64,000 bases of DNA from Homarus americanus (GCF_018991925.1 NW_024737068.1:1028239-1092238); one strand, 5' to 3'; positions 1 to 13,143 are shown, numbered from the stretch's first letter. A program made the numbers and translations. The notes: a model not told the origin generated them from the sequence alone.

Positions 1-1389
1 GCTTTTCCTGGTGCCATGTTTTGCCAGTGTGTGGATATCACTCATTTTTGCTTCTCGTGTGTGGCGTTGTGGGAGGAATTACATTTTTATATGGCTGTCA
101 GTGGGAATCATTGAAGAATCTATCGTTTTTCTCACGCACATCTTTATTGCGTGACGCTGTGGTTCGCCATCTTAGATACGAGTATAAATATTTTTTTATA
201 TTGATATTTGTTTTCCTACCTGTAGTGGATAGCTTTTATAAGGAGTTGTCATATTTCTAGCTTTTCTCAAAATATTTATAGATCGGAGCTTGCTTTTGAC
301 GATTATATTTGAACGTATCAGATATTTTCCTCGAGGATTATTTTCTTGTTTGATAATTTTGTTTTTCCGAATGCTTGGTGGTGAGTAATTGTCGCTGACG
401 TCATAATAGTCGGGCTGGGACTCACTTTTGGCGTGTGTGTGAGTCAGACAAGACAAATTGACAACCTCAAGGTAGCGAGCGGCAGCAACAAGAATGTAAC
501 CCGCCTATTATTCCACACCCCACCCTAATCACCCGAGTCACAGCAATAACAGCATAATAAGAGTGAGATGCTGTACAGTAACAAAAAGACTAAAGCAACA
601 CCTTGGGGGTCTGACCTGCTGTTAAACCATAAACCACTCCCCATACACAGACAGTTAATAAAGGTGTGAACTCTCTTCCTTACCTCCTATCCCATCCCAC
701 CTATCTAAATAACCAACACTAATATATCATCTCTGTACAGTATCTACCACCCATCTCCTCAATAATGCTTAAACATACGACTGGAACCTCTCGTGACAAT
801 TACACCCCCCCCCCCCTCTCTTGATGTCGGTTATTGCTGCAGCTGTTGTTCTTACTGTTGTTCATTTTACTGTTATTGATGTTGGTTTAACTGTTAGTAT
901 TACTGTTGTTATAATGAATATCTAAGGGTTGTAATTAAGAGCCAAGGGTTGTAATGGGTGTCCACACTTGTACAGATGTTACCAGATAAACTTCATGGTT
1001 ATGGCAATACTCATGACACTATTGCCATAACACAACTAGACCCCCGGATGTTAAGAGAAAATGCCATAGAATCTATTTTTTTGCAATTTCGGCTTTTTGT
1101 TTTACCCATTTGATTATTTTGTGTGATTTCTCTTGTTTATCTTAATTATATGGTTTTGTTTTGGACAATTTCGTCTGTCTTTCCCAATTGCTTATTTTTT
1201 GCAATTTTGTCTGTTTATCTTAGTTATTTGCTTTTTTGTATTTTTGACTGTTTGCCTTGCCAATTTGCTTCCCTTTTTATAATAATCTAAGTGCCTATTA
1301 CATCCAGGTTCTAAAATATAACTGTACTTTATGTGTAAATCTGCACTTGAACTGCTGAGTAACTTTGGTGATCTACACGGCGTGTATGT

Positions 1390-1505
1390 AGCACAATGTG
1401 GGCCACCCAAGTGACACTGGCCACCTGAGTGACACTGTGGCCGCCCTGGTAGCACTTGGGCCGCCCAAGTGACACTGGGGCCGCCCTGGTGACACTGGCC
1501 TGTTA
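1390..1505 (+). repeat. Short minisatellite (gtgacactg unit)
   Basis: Four to five degenerate units of about 22-30 bp (ccacctgagtgacactgtgg, ccgccctggtgacactgg). Confidence 0.7.
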
Positions 1506-1699
1506 GTTATTGAAGGCAGTGTGACGGTCGTGTGAGAACCTATAATTGTGACTGTGGCCAGCCTAGCGTGATGGTGGTGTGTGGTGGTGGTTGTTGTAGT
1601 GGTGGATGGTGGTTGGTTGGTTGTTAAGGTATGGTGGTAGTTGGTTGTTAAGGTATGGTGGGTCAGCATTGTACCGTGATCTTAACCTCTTGAGTATAA

Positions 1700-1846
1700 T
1701 GACATCCAGTAGTCCCTTAAATCATCTTACTCAAGGGGTTATATCATCGTACTCGAGGGGTTTTCATTGTACTCAAGGGGTTGTCATTGTACTGAGGGGG
1801 TTAAACCATCTTACTGAAGGGGTTAAATCATCGTACTCAAGGGGTT
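1700..1846 (+). repeat. Short minisatellite (aaggggtt unit)
   Basis: Six degenerate units of about 22-27 bp of the type atcgtactcaaggggtta. Confidence 0.75.
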
Positions 1847-2279
1847 AAGTTAGTGTTTTTATTTTGAAACTGACATTTGAACAGACTAATAACATTATCA
1901 ACAATACCCCAAGAGAGTAAAGTATACAGTACTGTTATCCGTGATGCCTTAAAGTGCATCTAGGTGAAAATGTATCAGTTACCAGTATGGAATTCTTATT
2001 ACTCTACAAATGTAAATTTTGTTTTTTTTACTTACATATTCAAGAAGTTTATGTTAGACGTGTGTGACCATTGTTGACACAGTAAAGTGTGAAGACCTGA
2101 TGCACCAGAGTGGCTGCAGTCGAGACATACAGTACAGTACTCACACACCCCGGGTACTGAGGTGACTGAGTGAGTGTATGTTGTTATGTGGAGCACCAGG
2201 AGTGTGTGAGGGCCTCACAACACCACTCCTCCAAACCTTCACACTGCCCACAGTTCCTCCACTAAATGTAGTGTTGCAG

Positions 2280-2870
2280 TATAATGTGCCGGCCGCCCCG
2301 ATGAACGAGGGCCGTACCTGCCCTAGAGAGTGGTGATGGATGCGCTCACTCTCGCGGGTGTGATGGTGGCGGCGCCATGACGCTCCCACACAGCCCACGC
2401 CTACACCGTGCCCACCACCAGCAGTGTAGCCCAGGCAGGCGGGTCCTGCCTGACATCATCACTGTGGTGCGTGCAGGCCAGCAGGCTACCACCTCCCACC
2501 TTACCCACTCACCTGTGCAAAGTCCTGACCCCCCGCCTGCCCACCCCACCCACGCCCACCATGCCCAAAACCCACATCACCATGCCCAGGCCCACACATT
2601 TAGCACTCCATGGGCAGGCAGTGAGACTTCCCAGAGTAGTGGAGGTGTGAGGGACAGGGCAAGCCAGACTAGATCAGGCCTGGGCAGGGCAGGCCAGGGT
2701 GGGGCAGGTCAGGGTGGGGCAAGCCAGGGCAGGGCAGGTCGTGGTGAGGCAAACCAGGGGTGGGGCGGGGACGGCATGGCTGAGGGCGGTGGGGAGGAAC
2801 ACCGCTTCTGCTGCACTGTGGCCAGGATGAGGCTGGTCATACACCTCCAGACACTCCTGCGAGGTACTGC
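2280..2870. promoter_or_regulatory. GC/CpG-rich island, possible promoter region
   Basis: This 590-bp stretch is far richer in G+C and CpG than the AT-rich flanks (for example ggcggcgcc at 2368-2376). It includes a short GGGCAGGGCAGGCCAGG-type minisatellite at about 2685-2770. In a CpG-poor intron such an island suggests an internal promoter or an unrecognised exon, but no TATA box or initiator can be assigned with confidence. Confidence 0.3.
2827..2863 (+). CDS. Candidate alternative first exon of a headless myosin V form
   Basis: Inside a GC- and CpG-rich island (about 2280-2870) an ATG at 2827 opens MRLVIHLQTLLR and reaches the splice-like donor CGAG|gtactg. It leaves in phase 1, exactly the phase that the first visible myosin exon (3693) needs, so the joined product would read straight into EQFEALQDEL. 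A longer frame from ATG 2377 is also open but is mostly Gly/Gln/Arg minisatellite. The phase match has a one-in-three chance of being random and the donor is only moderate. This is a hypothesis for a short transcript lacking the motor. Confidence 0.25.
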
Positions 2871-3692
2871 TCACTCGCCCACTCTTCCCTCCTCATACAT
2901 GTGCAAAATATATTCAAGTTGATGAGTTCCCATTGACTGTATTATTCTTAAGTTAGGAGTCTAAAAATACAATTAATATCAGTACAGTAATATGAAGCAG
3001 CTGTGACTGAATGAGGAATATTTTGTAGTCAATATATATAGAACCTAATCACCCATAATCTTGCTGGTACTGTAAATTATTTTTAATGTTTTTCTTTAAA
3101 GTTTTTATATGAGGCTGTAGGTTTACTAATTATTTCCCGCCATAGACCCAGGGACAGTACAGTATAAATCTGGGTAACCAATGACTACTGTACTTCTGTG
3201 GCTCCTGTTGAAATGTATTGTAATATTTGGGGCATAGAGCATTACAAGTGTAGGTACTGTATATCTATTTCATGGGGAGACTTTTTATTATACCTGGTAA
3301 TAGATATTCATAAATGTCATGACCCCTGTGTGGGTAATCATCGTAGGTTTTCAAGGGTTTTATTTAAGATGATTATTATGAGCTTATGGCATGAACCCCA
3401 GGATGATACACTCCTTGGGGATATATTTCTGAGAAGTTTGAAATAAGGGGATGAATGTGGTTTAAGGGGGTGTTAGAATGATAGAGAGTGAATGAATGAC
3501 AAGAGAGAGAGAGAGAGCCTACAGCTGTTGTTGATTCTGTCCAACCTACTGTACAGTATAGTAAGTGAGGTCTGGCCAGAGTAAGAGAATATACCTGTCC
3601 TGTATTTACCTGGCGAGTATTGTAGATTGTGTTTCATTTGTTGTTTTTTTCACCACAGACAATACTTAATTAAAGTTTTTTCTCACTTACAG

Positions 3693-3882
3693 AACAGTTC
3701 GAGGCTCTTCAGGACGAGCTGGAGCGGCGGCGAGAAGAATGCATCCAGCTGCGTACCGTGCTGGCTAACCGGGCCCATGACCTGCGCTCCCTCACACAGA
3801 CGTCGTACGGCAAGGACGTCGATATTGTTAACGAGGACGGTGAACTAGCTTTAGCATACCAGACACAGAAGCAGGTCAACAG
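3693..3882 (+). CDS. MYO5: Class V myosin, coiled-coil exon (first visible exon)
   Basis: This exon encodes part of the medial/distal coiled coil of an unconventional class V myosin, the actin-based motor that carries vesicles and organelles. The 3' acceptor is a T-rich tract ending cttacag and the donor is AG|gttagt. It enters in phase 1 (the two bases AA complete a Glu codon) and leaves in phase 2. The peptide runs from QFEALQDELERRREEC to ELALAYQTQKQVN and is strongly charged. It aligns by eye with the vertebrate myosin Va stretch just before its LLESQLQ heptads, including the ALAYQTQKQVNR / AQAYIGLKETNR match. The motor, IQ motifs and proximal coil must lie left of the window. Confidence 0.9.
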
Positions 3883-6800
3883 GTTAGTCAGCTGGGGTTT
3901 TCCTTAGTGTGTGTGTGATGGATGAGGACTCGGGTAACTTGTAACAGAGAGCCTTAGATTGAAACACTTTCGTATACTGTATAGTTTTAGAGACTTAATC
4001 TTTGAAGCCTCTGTAATAATATTGAAGGGTATTTGCCACATGAAGACATCACATAGGAAATATTCACCATAGGGATGCACATAATTGGCAAAATATCATA
4101 TACCATTAATTGGGAATTTTGAGAAGAAAGGCAATTTAGATTCTGTAATGTACTTGCATAGTTTTCTGCTAGCCATTACCCACATTGGACCAGGATGACA
4201 CTCAAAACTTCTTTCTTCGGTAAAAATTTGGTCATTGTGCTTACTCAAAAAAGTTATTGTCTTGAGGACCTGATGGAAAGTTTAGAGAGCATTTGCTTAA
4301 GAATTTTGCACGTTTGTATGGCTTTCTTCAAGTTGCTTTCTTATGCTCTTGAGAAATAAGTATTGTACTGTATATATGTGAAAGAGGGATCTCCCAGCAG
4401 GTAAGTACAGTTAAGCAGGGTGTTAGTTAAGAGAGAGTAGGATATAAAGAAACAGTAGATAATGATACAAGGTTAGTGTTGTCCTCCAGGTGGTGTGGGG
4501 GAGAGTGTATCCTTCAACTGCGGCATGAGTGTGGCTGGAGAGATATGACGATTATGTACCCAGATAGTTCATACCACAACCAGAAGCTTCTTGCTCTTGA
4601 CAGTTCTACACCTTCCTGTGGTAGTATTTCTATGGAGGACTTTTGTCAACCATGTTAGTCTCTAGATATAAATTATACAATAGGTGTATTAACAAATTCG
4701 GTGTATTGCTACGTTAAATTAAAATAATCCATAATATTGGTACATTGAATCAAGTGTTAGTAATGGATGGGTGTGATGCGACCAGCTTATACCCATTTGA
4801 TACTTAAGACTTGATCAGCTTTGTAGACTAATGGTAACGAGCCCCTTGCACACGAACTGCCAATGAGACTAACCTCTTCGCTCAACCATTCACATTCTGT
4901 TTTGGGTCTCAGTGTGTGTGTGATATATGGAACTTTTATGGTGTTCATCTGATAATAGACGTTCATGCTTTAAGATAAATCATTTTTATAAAGCAAATTA
5001 GATTTCAGAAGTCTTTTAATTATAGAAATTTAGCTAATGGGAAGTCTTAGTTTGCTGTAAGGACGTCACATATGCGGGCTAATACAATACATCCTGCCGT
5101 TGCTACTAATGTAAGATATTTATATTCCTTACTAGTTAATATCTTCTTCCTAACTTCACCTTAATAGTAAAATTAATACAGGGACCAATGGTATATGGTA
5201 TTAGATCTCTTTAGACCTATATACATTACTAATTCTGAAACTACAGTTTAATATTGTTACAGTCAATATGTCAAATAAGGTAGAGTACTGTAATCTGTAA
5301 AATACACGTGGCAATGTTCCGTTTATATTGTTTATACTGTGTACAGGTTAGGCTATTTTGTTGAGAACTTGTGGTGGTATTGAAAACTCCCAGAAATTTT
5401 ACAGAGTTGTCGCATAACAGATATAGAAGACAGCTAAGAATAATGTATAAGCTACTGAATCACTGTCGTCCTGTGCAAGGGGTTACTTATAATAATCAGA
5501 GAAATTTTATGATGAGTATTTATTCACAAGCTATGTTATTATAACCTGCCATGAAGTCCTGCACAAGATTACTAACTCAGCATTACTAAACACATCGCAG
5601 ACCTTTAGCTGTGTTTGATATATGCCATTAACATACAACCCACCTGTGCCCCCCCCAAACACTGCTTCTGGATGTGTGCCCCCAACACTCTGCAGACGGT
5701 AAGAAACGATGAACTGATGTAGCACTCGCGCGCCTTTAAGACTGACATACTATATATAATAAAACCTAGCAGTGTTTATGTTAGCAGTGTTTGATATTAC
5801 AAGCAGATTGCATGAAAAACTAAATTCGCTATGACCGGATTTGTATACCGCAGTATTTGTCTTGAACGAGTGTAGATTTTGACTAGGGGAAATGTTTTGT
5901 GTGTGTGAGATAGCATGTTCTCCTTCATCTGGCTGAGGCAGTATCAGAGAGAAAGTGTGTGTGTGTGTGTGTGTGTCTGACTGTCTGTAAAAGGTTATAC
6001 TTCATCTGCTTTTTAGTTACTGTACTCTTTGATGTAGTTATAGAGATCTCTACACTTCAAGGCTTGTAGAATCTGGTTATTGCTTTATAAAATTCAGAAA
6101 TACATGTTCAGTGTTGTACCAACTTGTACAGTACAGTACTTACTGTGTCTTCACATTATGTGTCTGTTCCATGTTGTTTGTAGCTAATGTTTATAATCTG
6201 GTTTAGGTACAAGGAGACTTGTGTTTGTACCTATCAAGTCTTAAGTTGTAACCCAGTGTCGCCCTCAACAGTAGTGACTGGCAAAACATTAACAACACCA
6301 CTCTCACATTGCTATCCTAGCTCTCAGAGAAGGGCAGTGTTTACCTCTTAAAGCTGCGAGTTAAGTGAGTCATGCTACTACAGCAGCTTGTGGACACATT
6401 TATTTTCCTACAGGAGCCTCTGATCCCATGCTTCCTGGGAGTAATGCTCCTCGGGGCATTTCTAATTACGTAAAAGGAGAGTACTGTACAGAGACATTAT
6501 ATGGTGTTGAGGAGAGTGTAAGGTGTTAATTCCTTATTGTAGCTTTTAATTACTTCCTCTTATAAAATGGAGTTGTTCAGTAGCATTGGAGATTTACTTT
6601 ACCACATCCTCCCTTTATCTTGTTGACGTTAGAAGCACAAGTTTCCCTCTACTGGGTTCTGTCGTCAACAAGGTAAGGCCTCTGTGTACAAATTGCAGAA
6701 ACACCAAAGATTACTTATTTAGCTCTCAGCCTTATGATATTGAATTCAGTTTACCAGACCTTTCTTTGAAGGTTAAGGTTGTAACAGGAGAATTACACGA

Positions 6801-7761
6801 TCCACTAAAGCAACCTCAGCTGTCGGCGTTGAGGGTTAGCCTGAGTTACAATCTGTAGACTAGATGGGTAAAGACATGTATCCCCTTGTCTTAACTCTGC
6901 TATAAAATGGGATATCCAGAAACACTCCTTGACCTATACTGTATATACCGAGTGTGGTAGGGTTTATGGATGCAGTGGAACGTGAGTATAAACCATTCAC
7001 TTATAAATTATCTGTTGAATTTCTGGGCTCAAACCAATCATATGTGCTTAGTAAAAGAATACAGAGAATACAGTATTTATAGCTAGGATAATATTGTGTC
7101 AGATGAGAGTCAGACGTTGCTTGAAGCTTGATGTAGTTTTTATCTCTTATAAATTTAATACTGCATGAATTAAGACAATGAATAGGATGGTTTGATCACT
7201 CAGTTTGAATAGCAAGTTACAGTCATTTTCTGAACTTTTTTTTTATTGATAATAATTAATTGCTGTACTAGTTGATATATTCTTAAACTGTTATTTAAGT
7301 GTTTGGTCATCATTTCATGGACATATTAGATTACTTTTGTTTGAGGTGTTATGTACAAATTGTGTTTTAGTTTATTATGTTACTTATAGAAATTATCTCA
7401 ATGTTGTAGTGTTGCTGCATCATGTAAGGTTAATTTGGAGGTTAAGACAGGACAGTATTATCTTTTAAGTGACAAGGTCTTCTGTTGGAAACTTTTTCAT
7501 TTCACATCATTGATTATGTTTGAGTTACTCCTTTATACAGCGGCCACTTATCTCTTAAGTCTCATTGTGTTATTTTCCTTCAAGCATTAGTGTTTATTAG
7601 CTTTCTTTCTTTATATAGTTCTGATTAACTTTGTAATTAGGTAAGTATTAGTTGCTTGCACTATGTGAAGAAGAAATTCATTTTGTTCGGAGACTTTTAT
7701 GTTTGTCATTCTAAGGATCTGTCTCTGTAGTACTAAGGTGTTTATCCTAATCCTCCCTCAG
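3883..7761 (+). other. Myosin V intron, no further exon recognised
   Basis: AT-rich, with a GT microsatellite at 5955-5976 and many tactgtacagtac motifs. The open frame at 6586-6858 has no supporting splice sites or recognisable protein. Confidence 0.7.
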
Positions 7762-7960
7762 ACAATTAGAGGAGGAACTCAAAACGGAGAAATTACGGTA
7801 TCGTGAATCAGCGTCAGAGTACAAGGGCGAGTTGGAGCGCCTCCGCCGGGACAACGAACGCCAGCAGAAACTGTTGGCGCAGAACCTGACTAAGGGTGAC
7901 GGCTCTAACCCTGAGACTCTCCTTCAGTCAGAGATCATGCGACTTACCTCAGAGAACCTT
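7762..7960 (+). CDS. MYO5: Class V myosin, coiled-coil exon 2 of window
   Basis: Continues the coiled coil in the same frame (phase 2 in, phase 0 out; acceptor tccctcag, donor CTT|gtaagt). The peptide begins QLEEELKTEKLRYRES and contains ERQQKLLAQNL and EIMRLTSENL. These match the vertebrate myosin V stretch NRQQQLLAQNL...EITRLTNENL almost residue for residue. This is the region where two heavy chains dimerise. The 3.9 kb intron before it shows no other recognisable exon. Confidence 0.93.
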
Positions 7961-9441
7961 GTAAGTGTTGCTGTGGCCAGGTTTCGCTTATATGTACGGT
8001 AGTTAAGAAGCACATATATACTAGTTGTGTCTAGTTGAGTTATCTGCATGTTTAGTAAGTGTGTAATATTTATGGCCGTGCGTTATTTGTCACATGACCT
8101 TAATACAGACATCAGCATCATCTGCTCATAGTCGTAAACAGAACCTTTGCACCAATTTCATATGAATCTCACCACCCAAATTTAACATTGTTTTGGCTGT
8201 TGATGTTAACACTAAACCGTTCATACAAGTTAATTGGCCACATATATCAATCAGTGGAAGTTTATAAATTGTGCTCATGAATTCATGATGACGCAGGAGG
8301 ACATAACACATTTAATAGTCCAGGAAAACTGTGGTGGGAGAGGATACTGTGAGGAAGATATGAATGGCTCTCTCTACTTTGACCAGTTTTAGGAGGATGA
8401 CCATTTTATAGATTGGAGTTTAAACTTACAAAATTTGATATGTAGGTTTTTGGAAATGTGGAATTGAAACCTCCCCTTCTCCCTGGCTCATGTTGTTCTG
8501 GGAGTTTTAAGTAAAGTTTCATAATATGGTTGTATGTATGTCTTTCCTGGTACTGTATGTCAAATGTGTGAACTGTAGGTGTTTCTTAGAGTATTTTTCT
8601 GATGGAGCTGAATGCATGAAAAGGGTAAGTTTTAATAAGGAATAGGAGACCTATATCTGAGCCATGTATTCTGCAATAATGTCTTGAGTAACATAACCAG
8701 CCACTTGGATACTGTTGACACTTGATACAGATCATATATTGTGTTAGGATTTTAAAAAGTAGCTACAGATTTACTTATTCCTTTATTTTGAAGTTATATC
8801 ATTAATATCAGACCTAAAAGCTTTGGATGTCATTTAGAAAAACACTTTTTCTTTGGAGTTGACCTTTAAATGCCATTAGATAAACAGGAACAGTATTAAC
8901 TTAATTACACTCACTGATAGTTATCATTAATGATGCTTATTGATATTTTTATGAGGCTCAGTGGTTGACTGGTTACAGCACTCACCTCTTGATCCAACAA
9001 TTGCCGGTTGAAATCCCACTCCTGGCTGCTGAGTGATGCACACACCAACAGTCAACACAGTTTCAGCCTGGGTGTTAGAGTACTGTACTGGCCACACTGT
9101 TTCCTTTTGTATCTAAAGCCTAGTCTTGTGTGTGCTGTATCCACATTACCCATAACTGGCCATTAGGCTTATGGCCCCAACTTTCAGATTTTTCATTGAT
9201 AGATAAACTTTTGGGAAAACTACTTGAGAAATTTGATATACTGTACATAATACACTGTAGGATAGGGTTTGGTTTTGGCAAAGTAGGTCTAATAGTTGTT
9301 CAGTCAAGGTATGATGTCCACCTGTGATAAAAAATCTTGAAGTGAGATATATTTTCTTATTATTGCTCGAGTTGTTCCTTGTATAGGACTCACCAACACC
9401 CCCCTTTCATGATTGCAAACTGATGATGATATTGATGGTGG

Positions 9442-9472
<31 letters not shown>

Positions 9473-10740
9473 ATAAATAAATTAAAACCTTCCTTCACCA
9501 TTGAGTGTCCTGTACTGTATATACTTTTATCATTGTATATATCGGTGTTGGTCCCTTAACACTCGCTCTACTCCCTTGCCCCCAGACGTCAGATAGTCTT
9601 ATGCCACTGCAGCCGCCACAGGTGATGACTACTAATATGTACCCCAAACCTCTGCTTGCTGCTCTCCCACTTTTAGTTTTTTGAAGCCAATCAACATTTT
9701 CCATTAATCTGCATTGCTATTGCAGATTCTGCCTCTCCCTAAATTTATCTGGGTTCCAGGACGCCCTTGTTTAGTTGTCCACTGTCCCATACCATCACCT
9801 GAAGGAGAAAATGACTTCATGCCTCTTGAATGAATTGTACCTCTTAATCCTGTGTCTGATCTTGGACTGTTTATAATCTGGGGAATAAATAGTATATGGC
9901 CAGATCATATAGAACAAGATGATGTAAATGAAACAACTATAGAACTTAGTGTGGCCTGTATTCATTTACATAATATTGATGCTGTCTGCTGAAACTGCAC
10001 TCCTTGCACAGTTGCTAACGGTCTTTGGTACTGAGCGTAAGAAAGAAAGTGGTTGATGAAGTCCTTATGAATTATGTCTGTGCCTGTCTCATCCTCTGCT
10101 TGGATCAGCACGTATGCCTCAACTCTCTCTCTCCTTAAAGTATTGTTTGGCTTTTAGCGAAGAAACAACCATTTCTGAATAAGTTGCTCTGTTCTTGTGT
10201 TATAAACGTTGGCTGTTATCTGAGACCTGTTCCACCTTTCCTGTTGGTCATAGGTTTTTTTTTATGATCTTGCATGGAAGTAAAGCCAGATTTTTTATTA
10301 TAATTACCCTGTACTGTGATCTTATTTTTTCTTGAAGAATTTTTAAAATCTTTGTTGTTGTTGTAAAAATTGAACATTATCATTTAAATGCATGTTACAT
10401 CACAGGTTCATATCATCATTTGCATACTGTATTATCTGAAAAATTCGTGTAATAAATGTGTATTTTTCAAAGTGGTACATCGTCTGAGAAAATTTTGTAA
10501 TCCAATCAATACTGTATTGTGTAGATCATATGTACTGTAAACCGTAGGAACAATTAAGTTTGGAATGGGATGAACTATGATAGCCATTCAACTCTTCCTA
10601 GTATCTCCTGTGTATTGAGGTGGCTGTGGGTTTATCTGACAGTAAGAACGGAAGCTGTAGTTCAGAGGAAAGGCTCAGTAATTGATACAGTACAGTATTT
10701 CTCTGGTTCAGATTAACCTTTAAATTAGCCAGATCCTAAC
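7961..10740 (+). other. Myosin V intron, part before the minisatellite
   Basis: AT-rich with the SINE-like sequence at 8945 and a GAT microsatellite at 9422-9472. Nothing else recognised. Confidence 0.7.
8945..9110 (+). mobile_element. tRNA-derived SINE-like sequence
   Basis: Contains an A-box-like aggctcagtgg (8953-8963) and a B-box-like ggttgaaatcc (9006-9016) at normal spacing, with a tRNA-like 5' third followed by unrelated sequence. It lies in the myosin intron. It is not a functional tRNA: the arms do not pair convincingly. Confidence 0.55.
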
Positions 10741-12518
10741 ATCAAGGGTCACTTACCACCTACAGAACTAATCAAGGGTCACTTACCACCTACAGAACTA
10801 ATCAAAGGTCACGTACCACCTACAGAACTAATCTAGGGTCACTTACCACCTACAGAACTAATCAAGGGTCACTTACCACCTACAGAACTAATCAAGGGTC
10901 ACTTACCACCGACAGAACTAATCAAGGGTCACTTACCACCTACAGAACTAATCTAGGGTCACTTACCACCTACAGAACTAATCAAGGGTCACTACCACCT
11001 ACAGAACTAATCTAGGTCACTTACCACCACAGAACTAATCAAGGGTCACTTACCACCTACAGAACTAATCAAGGTCACTTACCACCTACAGAACTAATCA
11101 AGGGTCACTTACCTACAGAACTAATCAGAACTAATCTAGGGTCACTTACCACCGACAGAACTAATCAAGGGTCACTTACCACCTACAGAACTAATCAAGG
11201 GTCACTTACCACCTACAGAACTAATCAAGGGTCACTTACCACCTACAGAACTAATCAAGGGTCACTTACCACCTACAGAACTAATCTAGGGTCACTTACC
11301 ACCGACAGAACTAATCAAGGGTCGTTTACCACCTACAGAACTAATCAAAGGTCACTTACCACCTACAGAACTAATCAAGGGTCACTTACCACCTACAGAA
11401 CTAATCAAAGGTCACGTACCACCTACAGAACTAATCTAGGGTCACTTACCACCTACAGAACTAATCAAGGGTCACTTACCACCTACAGAACTAATCAAGG
11501 GTCACTTACCACCGACAGAACTAATCAAGGGTCACTTACCACCTACAGAACTAATCTAGGGTCACTTACCACCGACAGAACTAATCAAGGGTCACTTACC
11601 ACCTACAGAACTAATCTAGGGTCACTTACCACCTACAGAACTAATCTAGGGTCACTTACCACCGACAGAACTAATCAAGGTCACGTACCACCTAGAACTA
11701 ACTTACCACCTACAGGGTCACTTACCACCTACAGAACTAATCAAGGGTCACTTGAACTAATCAAGGGTCACTTACCACCTACAGAACTAATCTAGGGTCA
11801 CTTACCGACAGAACTAATCAAGGGTCACTTACCACCTACAGAACTAATCTAGGGTCACTTACCACCTACAGAACTAATCCTTACAGAACTAATCTAGGGT
11901 TACTTAGAATCAAGGGACAGAACTAATCTGGGGTCACTTACCACCGACAGAACTAATCAAGGGGTCACCTACCGACAGAACTAATCAAGGGTCACTTACC
12001 ACCTACAGAACTAATCTAGGGTCACTTACCACCTACAGAACTAATCAAGGGTCACTTACCACCTACAGAACTAATCAGGGTCACTTACCACCAGAACTAA
12101 TCTAGGGTCACTTACCACCGACAGAACTAATCAAGGGTCACTTACCACCTACAGAACTAATCAAGGGTCACTTACCACCTACAGAACTAATCAAGGGTCA
12201 CTTACCACCTACAGAACTAATCAAGGGTCACTTACCACCTACAGAACTAATCTAGGGTCACATACCACCTACAGAACTAATCTAGGGTCACTTACCACCT
12301 ACAGAACTAATCAAGGGTCACTTACCACCTACAGAACTAATCAAGGGTCACTTACCACCTACAGAACTAATCAAAGGTCACTTACCACCTACAGAACTAA
12401 TCTGGGGTCACTTACCACCTACAGAACTAATCAAAGGTCACGTACCACCTACAGAACTAATCTAGGGTCACTTACCACCTACAGAACTAATCTAGGGTCA
12501 CTTACCACCTACAGAACT
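10741..12518 (+). repeat. 30-bp minisatellite array (about 59 units) in a myosin V intron
   Basis: The unit is atcaagggtcacttaccacc followed by tacagaacta, repeated about 59 times. Recurrent variants are aaggg/taggg, cacttacc/cacgtacc and cctac/cgac. Longer blocks of the same variant order recur (10801-10980 and about 11401-11580), so it has grown by segmental duplication. A few units carry indels (around 11000-11150 and 11680-11970). Confidence 0.97.
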
Positions 12519-13049
12519 TCAGTGACGTGATGTGGTATTCAGTATTGTCAAATCACTTAATCAAAAAAATTCTTGAACTAATAATTTTAGTTCATGATAA
12601 GTTGGGTAGCAAACAGACATATGGAGTAGCTGTGATCACACTCTTGGTGGATGATAACTAGCAGCTACAACTTCCTTATTTACCATCATGACCTTCAACA
12701 ACATGGATCATAACCTCAGGAATGTACAGTACAACACTGCTCTTAATAATGCACAATAATCTGCTTCTATTTTGATGCACAACGATAAAGATTTAATACC
12801 TAAAATGATTCATATATGGGAACTTTTAACCCCCCTGCTCTACCATTCAAAACATTTCATAAGGACTCACAAAATGCTAAAACCGTAAAATAATAATGCA
12901 ATAGAAATGTCACTGGGAAAATAGGCAGTAATGAAGAATATATATGTGTGTGTGTTCAGAGGAGATAATACTGGTAAGGTTGTGGTGTGAGGGTACAGTG
13001 TTGTGTCATATTTATGGTAATGAAGGATTGTATCTCCCACACCCAACAG

Positions 13050-13143
13050 AACCTCCAAGGCCAGGTGGACAGTCTAACAGAGCAGCTCAAGAAGTACAAG
13101 CGATCACTTAGAGCGTACGCCAAGAAGCTCAAGGAGGCTGGTG
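13050..13143 (+). CDS. MYO5: Class V myosin, end of distal coiled coil
   Basis: A 94-nt exon, phase 0 in and phase 1 out, with acceptor cacccaacag and donor GGTG|gtgagt. It encodes NLQGQVDSLTEQLKKYKRS and LRAYAKKLKEAG, equivalent to the last heptads of the myosin V rod (LKKQLKVFAKKIGELE in vertebrates). After it the protein enters the flexible linker before the cargo-binding tail. The phase-1 exit fits both the 42-nt microexon at 31054 and the next constitutive exon at 36841. Confidence 0.92.

Larger units (their letters stand above)
1..2279. other. Upstream myosin V intron or flank, no gene seen
   Basis: AT-rich single-copy-like sequence with a poly(C) run (808-817) and the two small minisatellites. 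If the gene is intact, the motor and IQ exons lie further left, so this is probably intron. No convincing exon. Confidence 0.5.

Noticed and set aside
2377..2922. Full 181-codon frame as a stand-alone gene
   Set aside because: Mostly Gln/Gly/Arg from a GGGCAGG minisatellite; only its last 12 codons with the donor were kept as a candidate exon.
8945..9020. Functional tRNA gene
   Set aside because: A and B boxes are present but the acceptor and anticodon stems do not pair; better explained as a SINE.
10741..12518. 30-bp array as a CRISPR-like array
   Set aside because: Units are head-to-tail without unique spacers and lie in a eukaryotic intron; it is a minisatellite.
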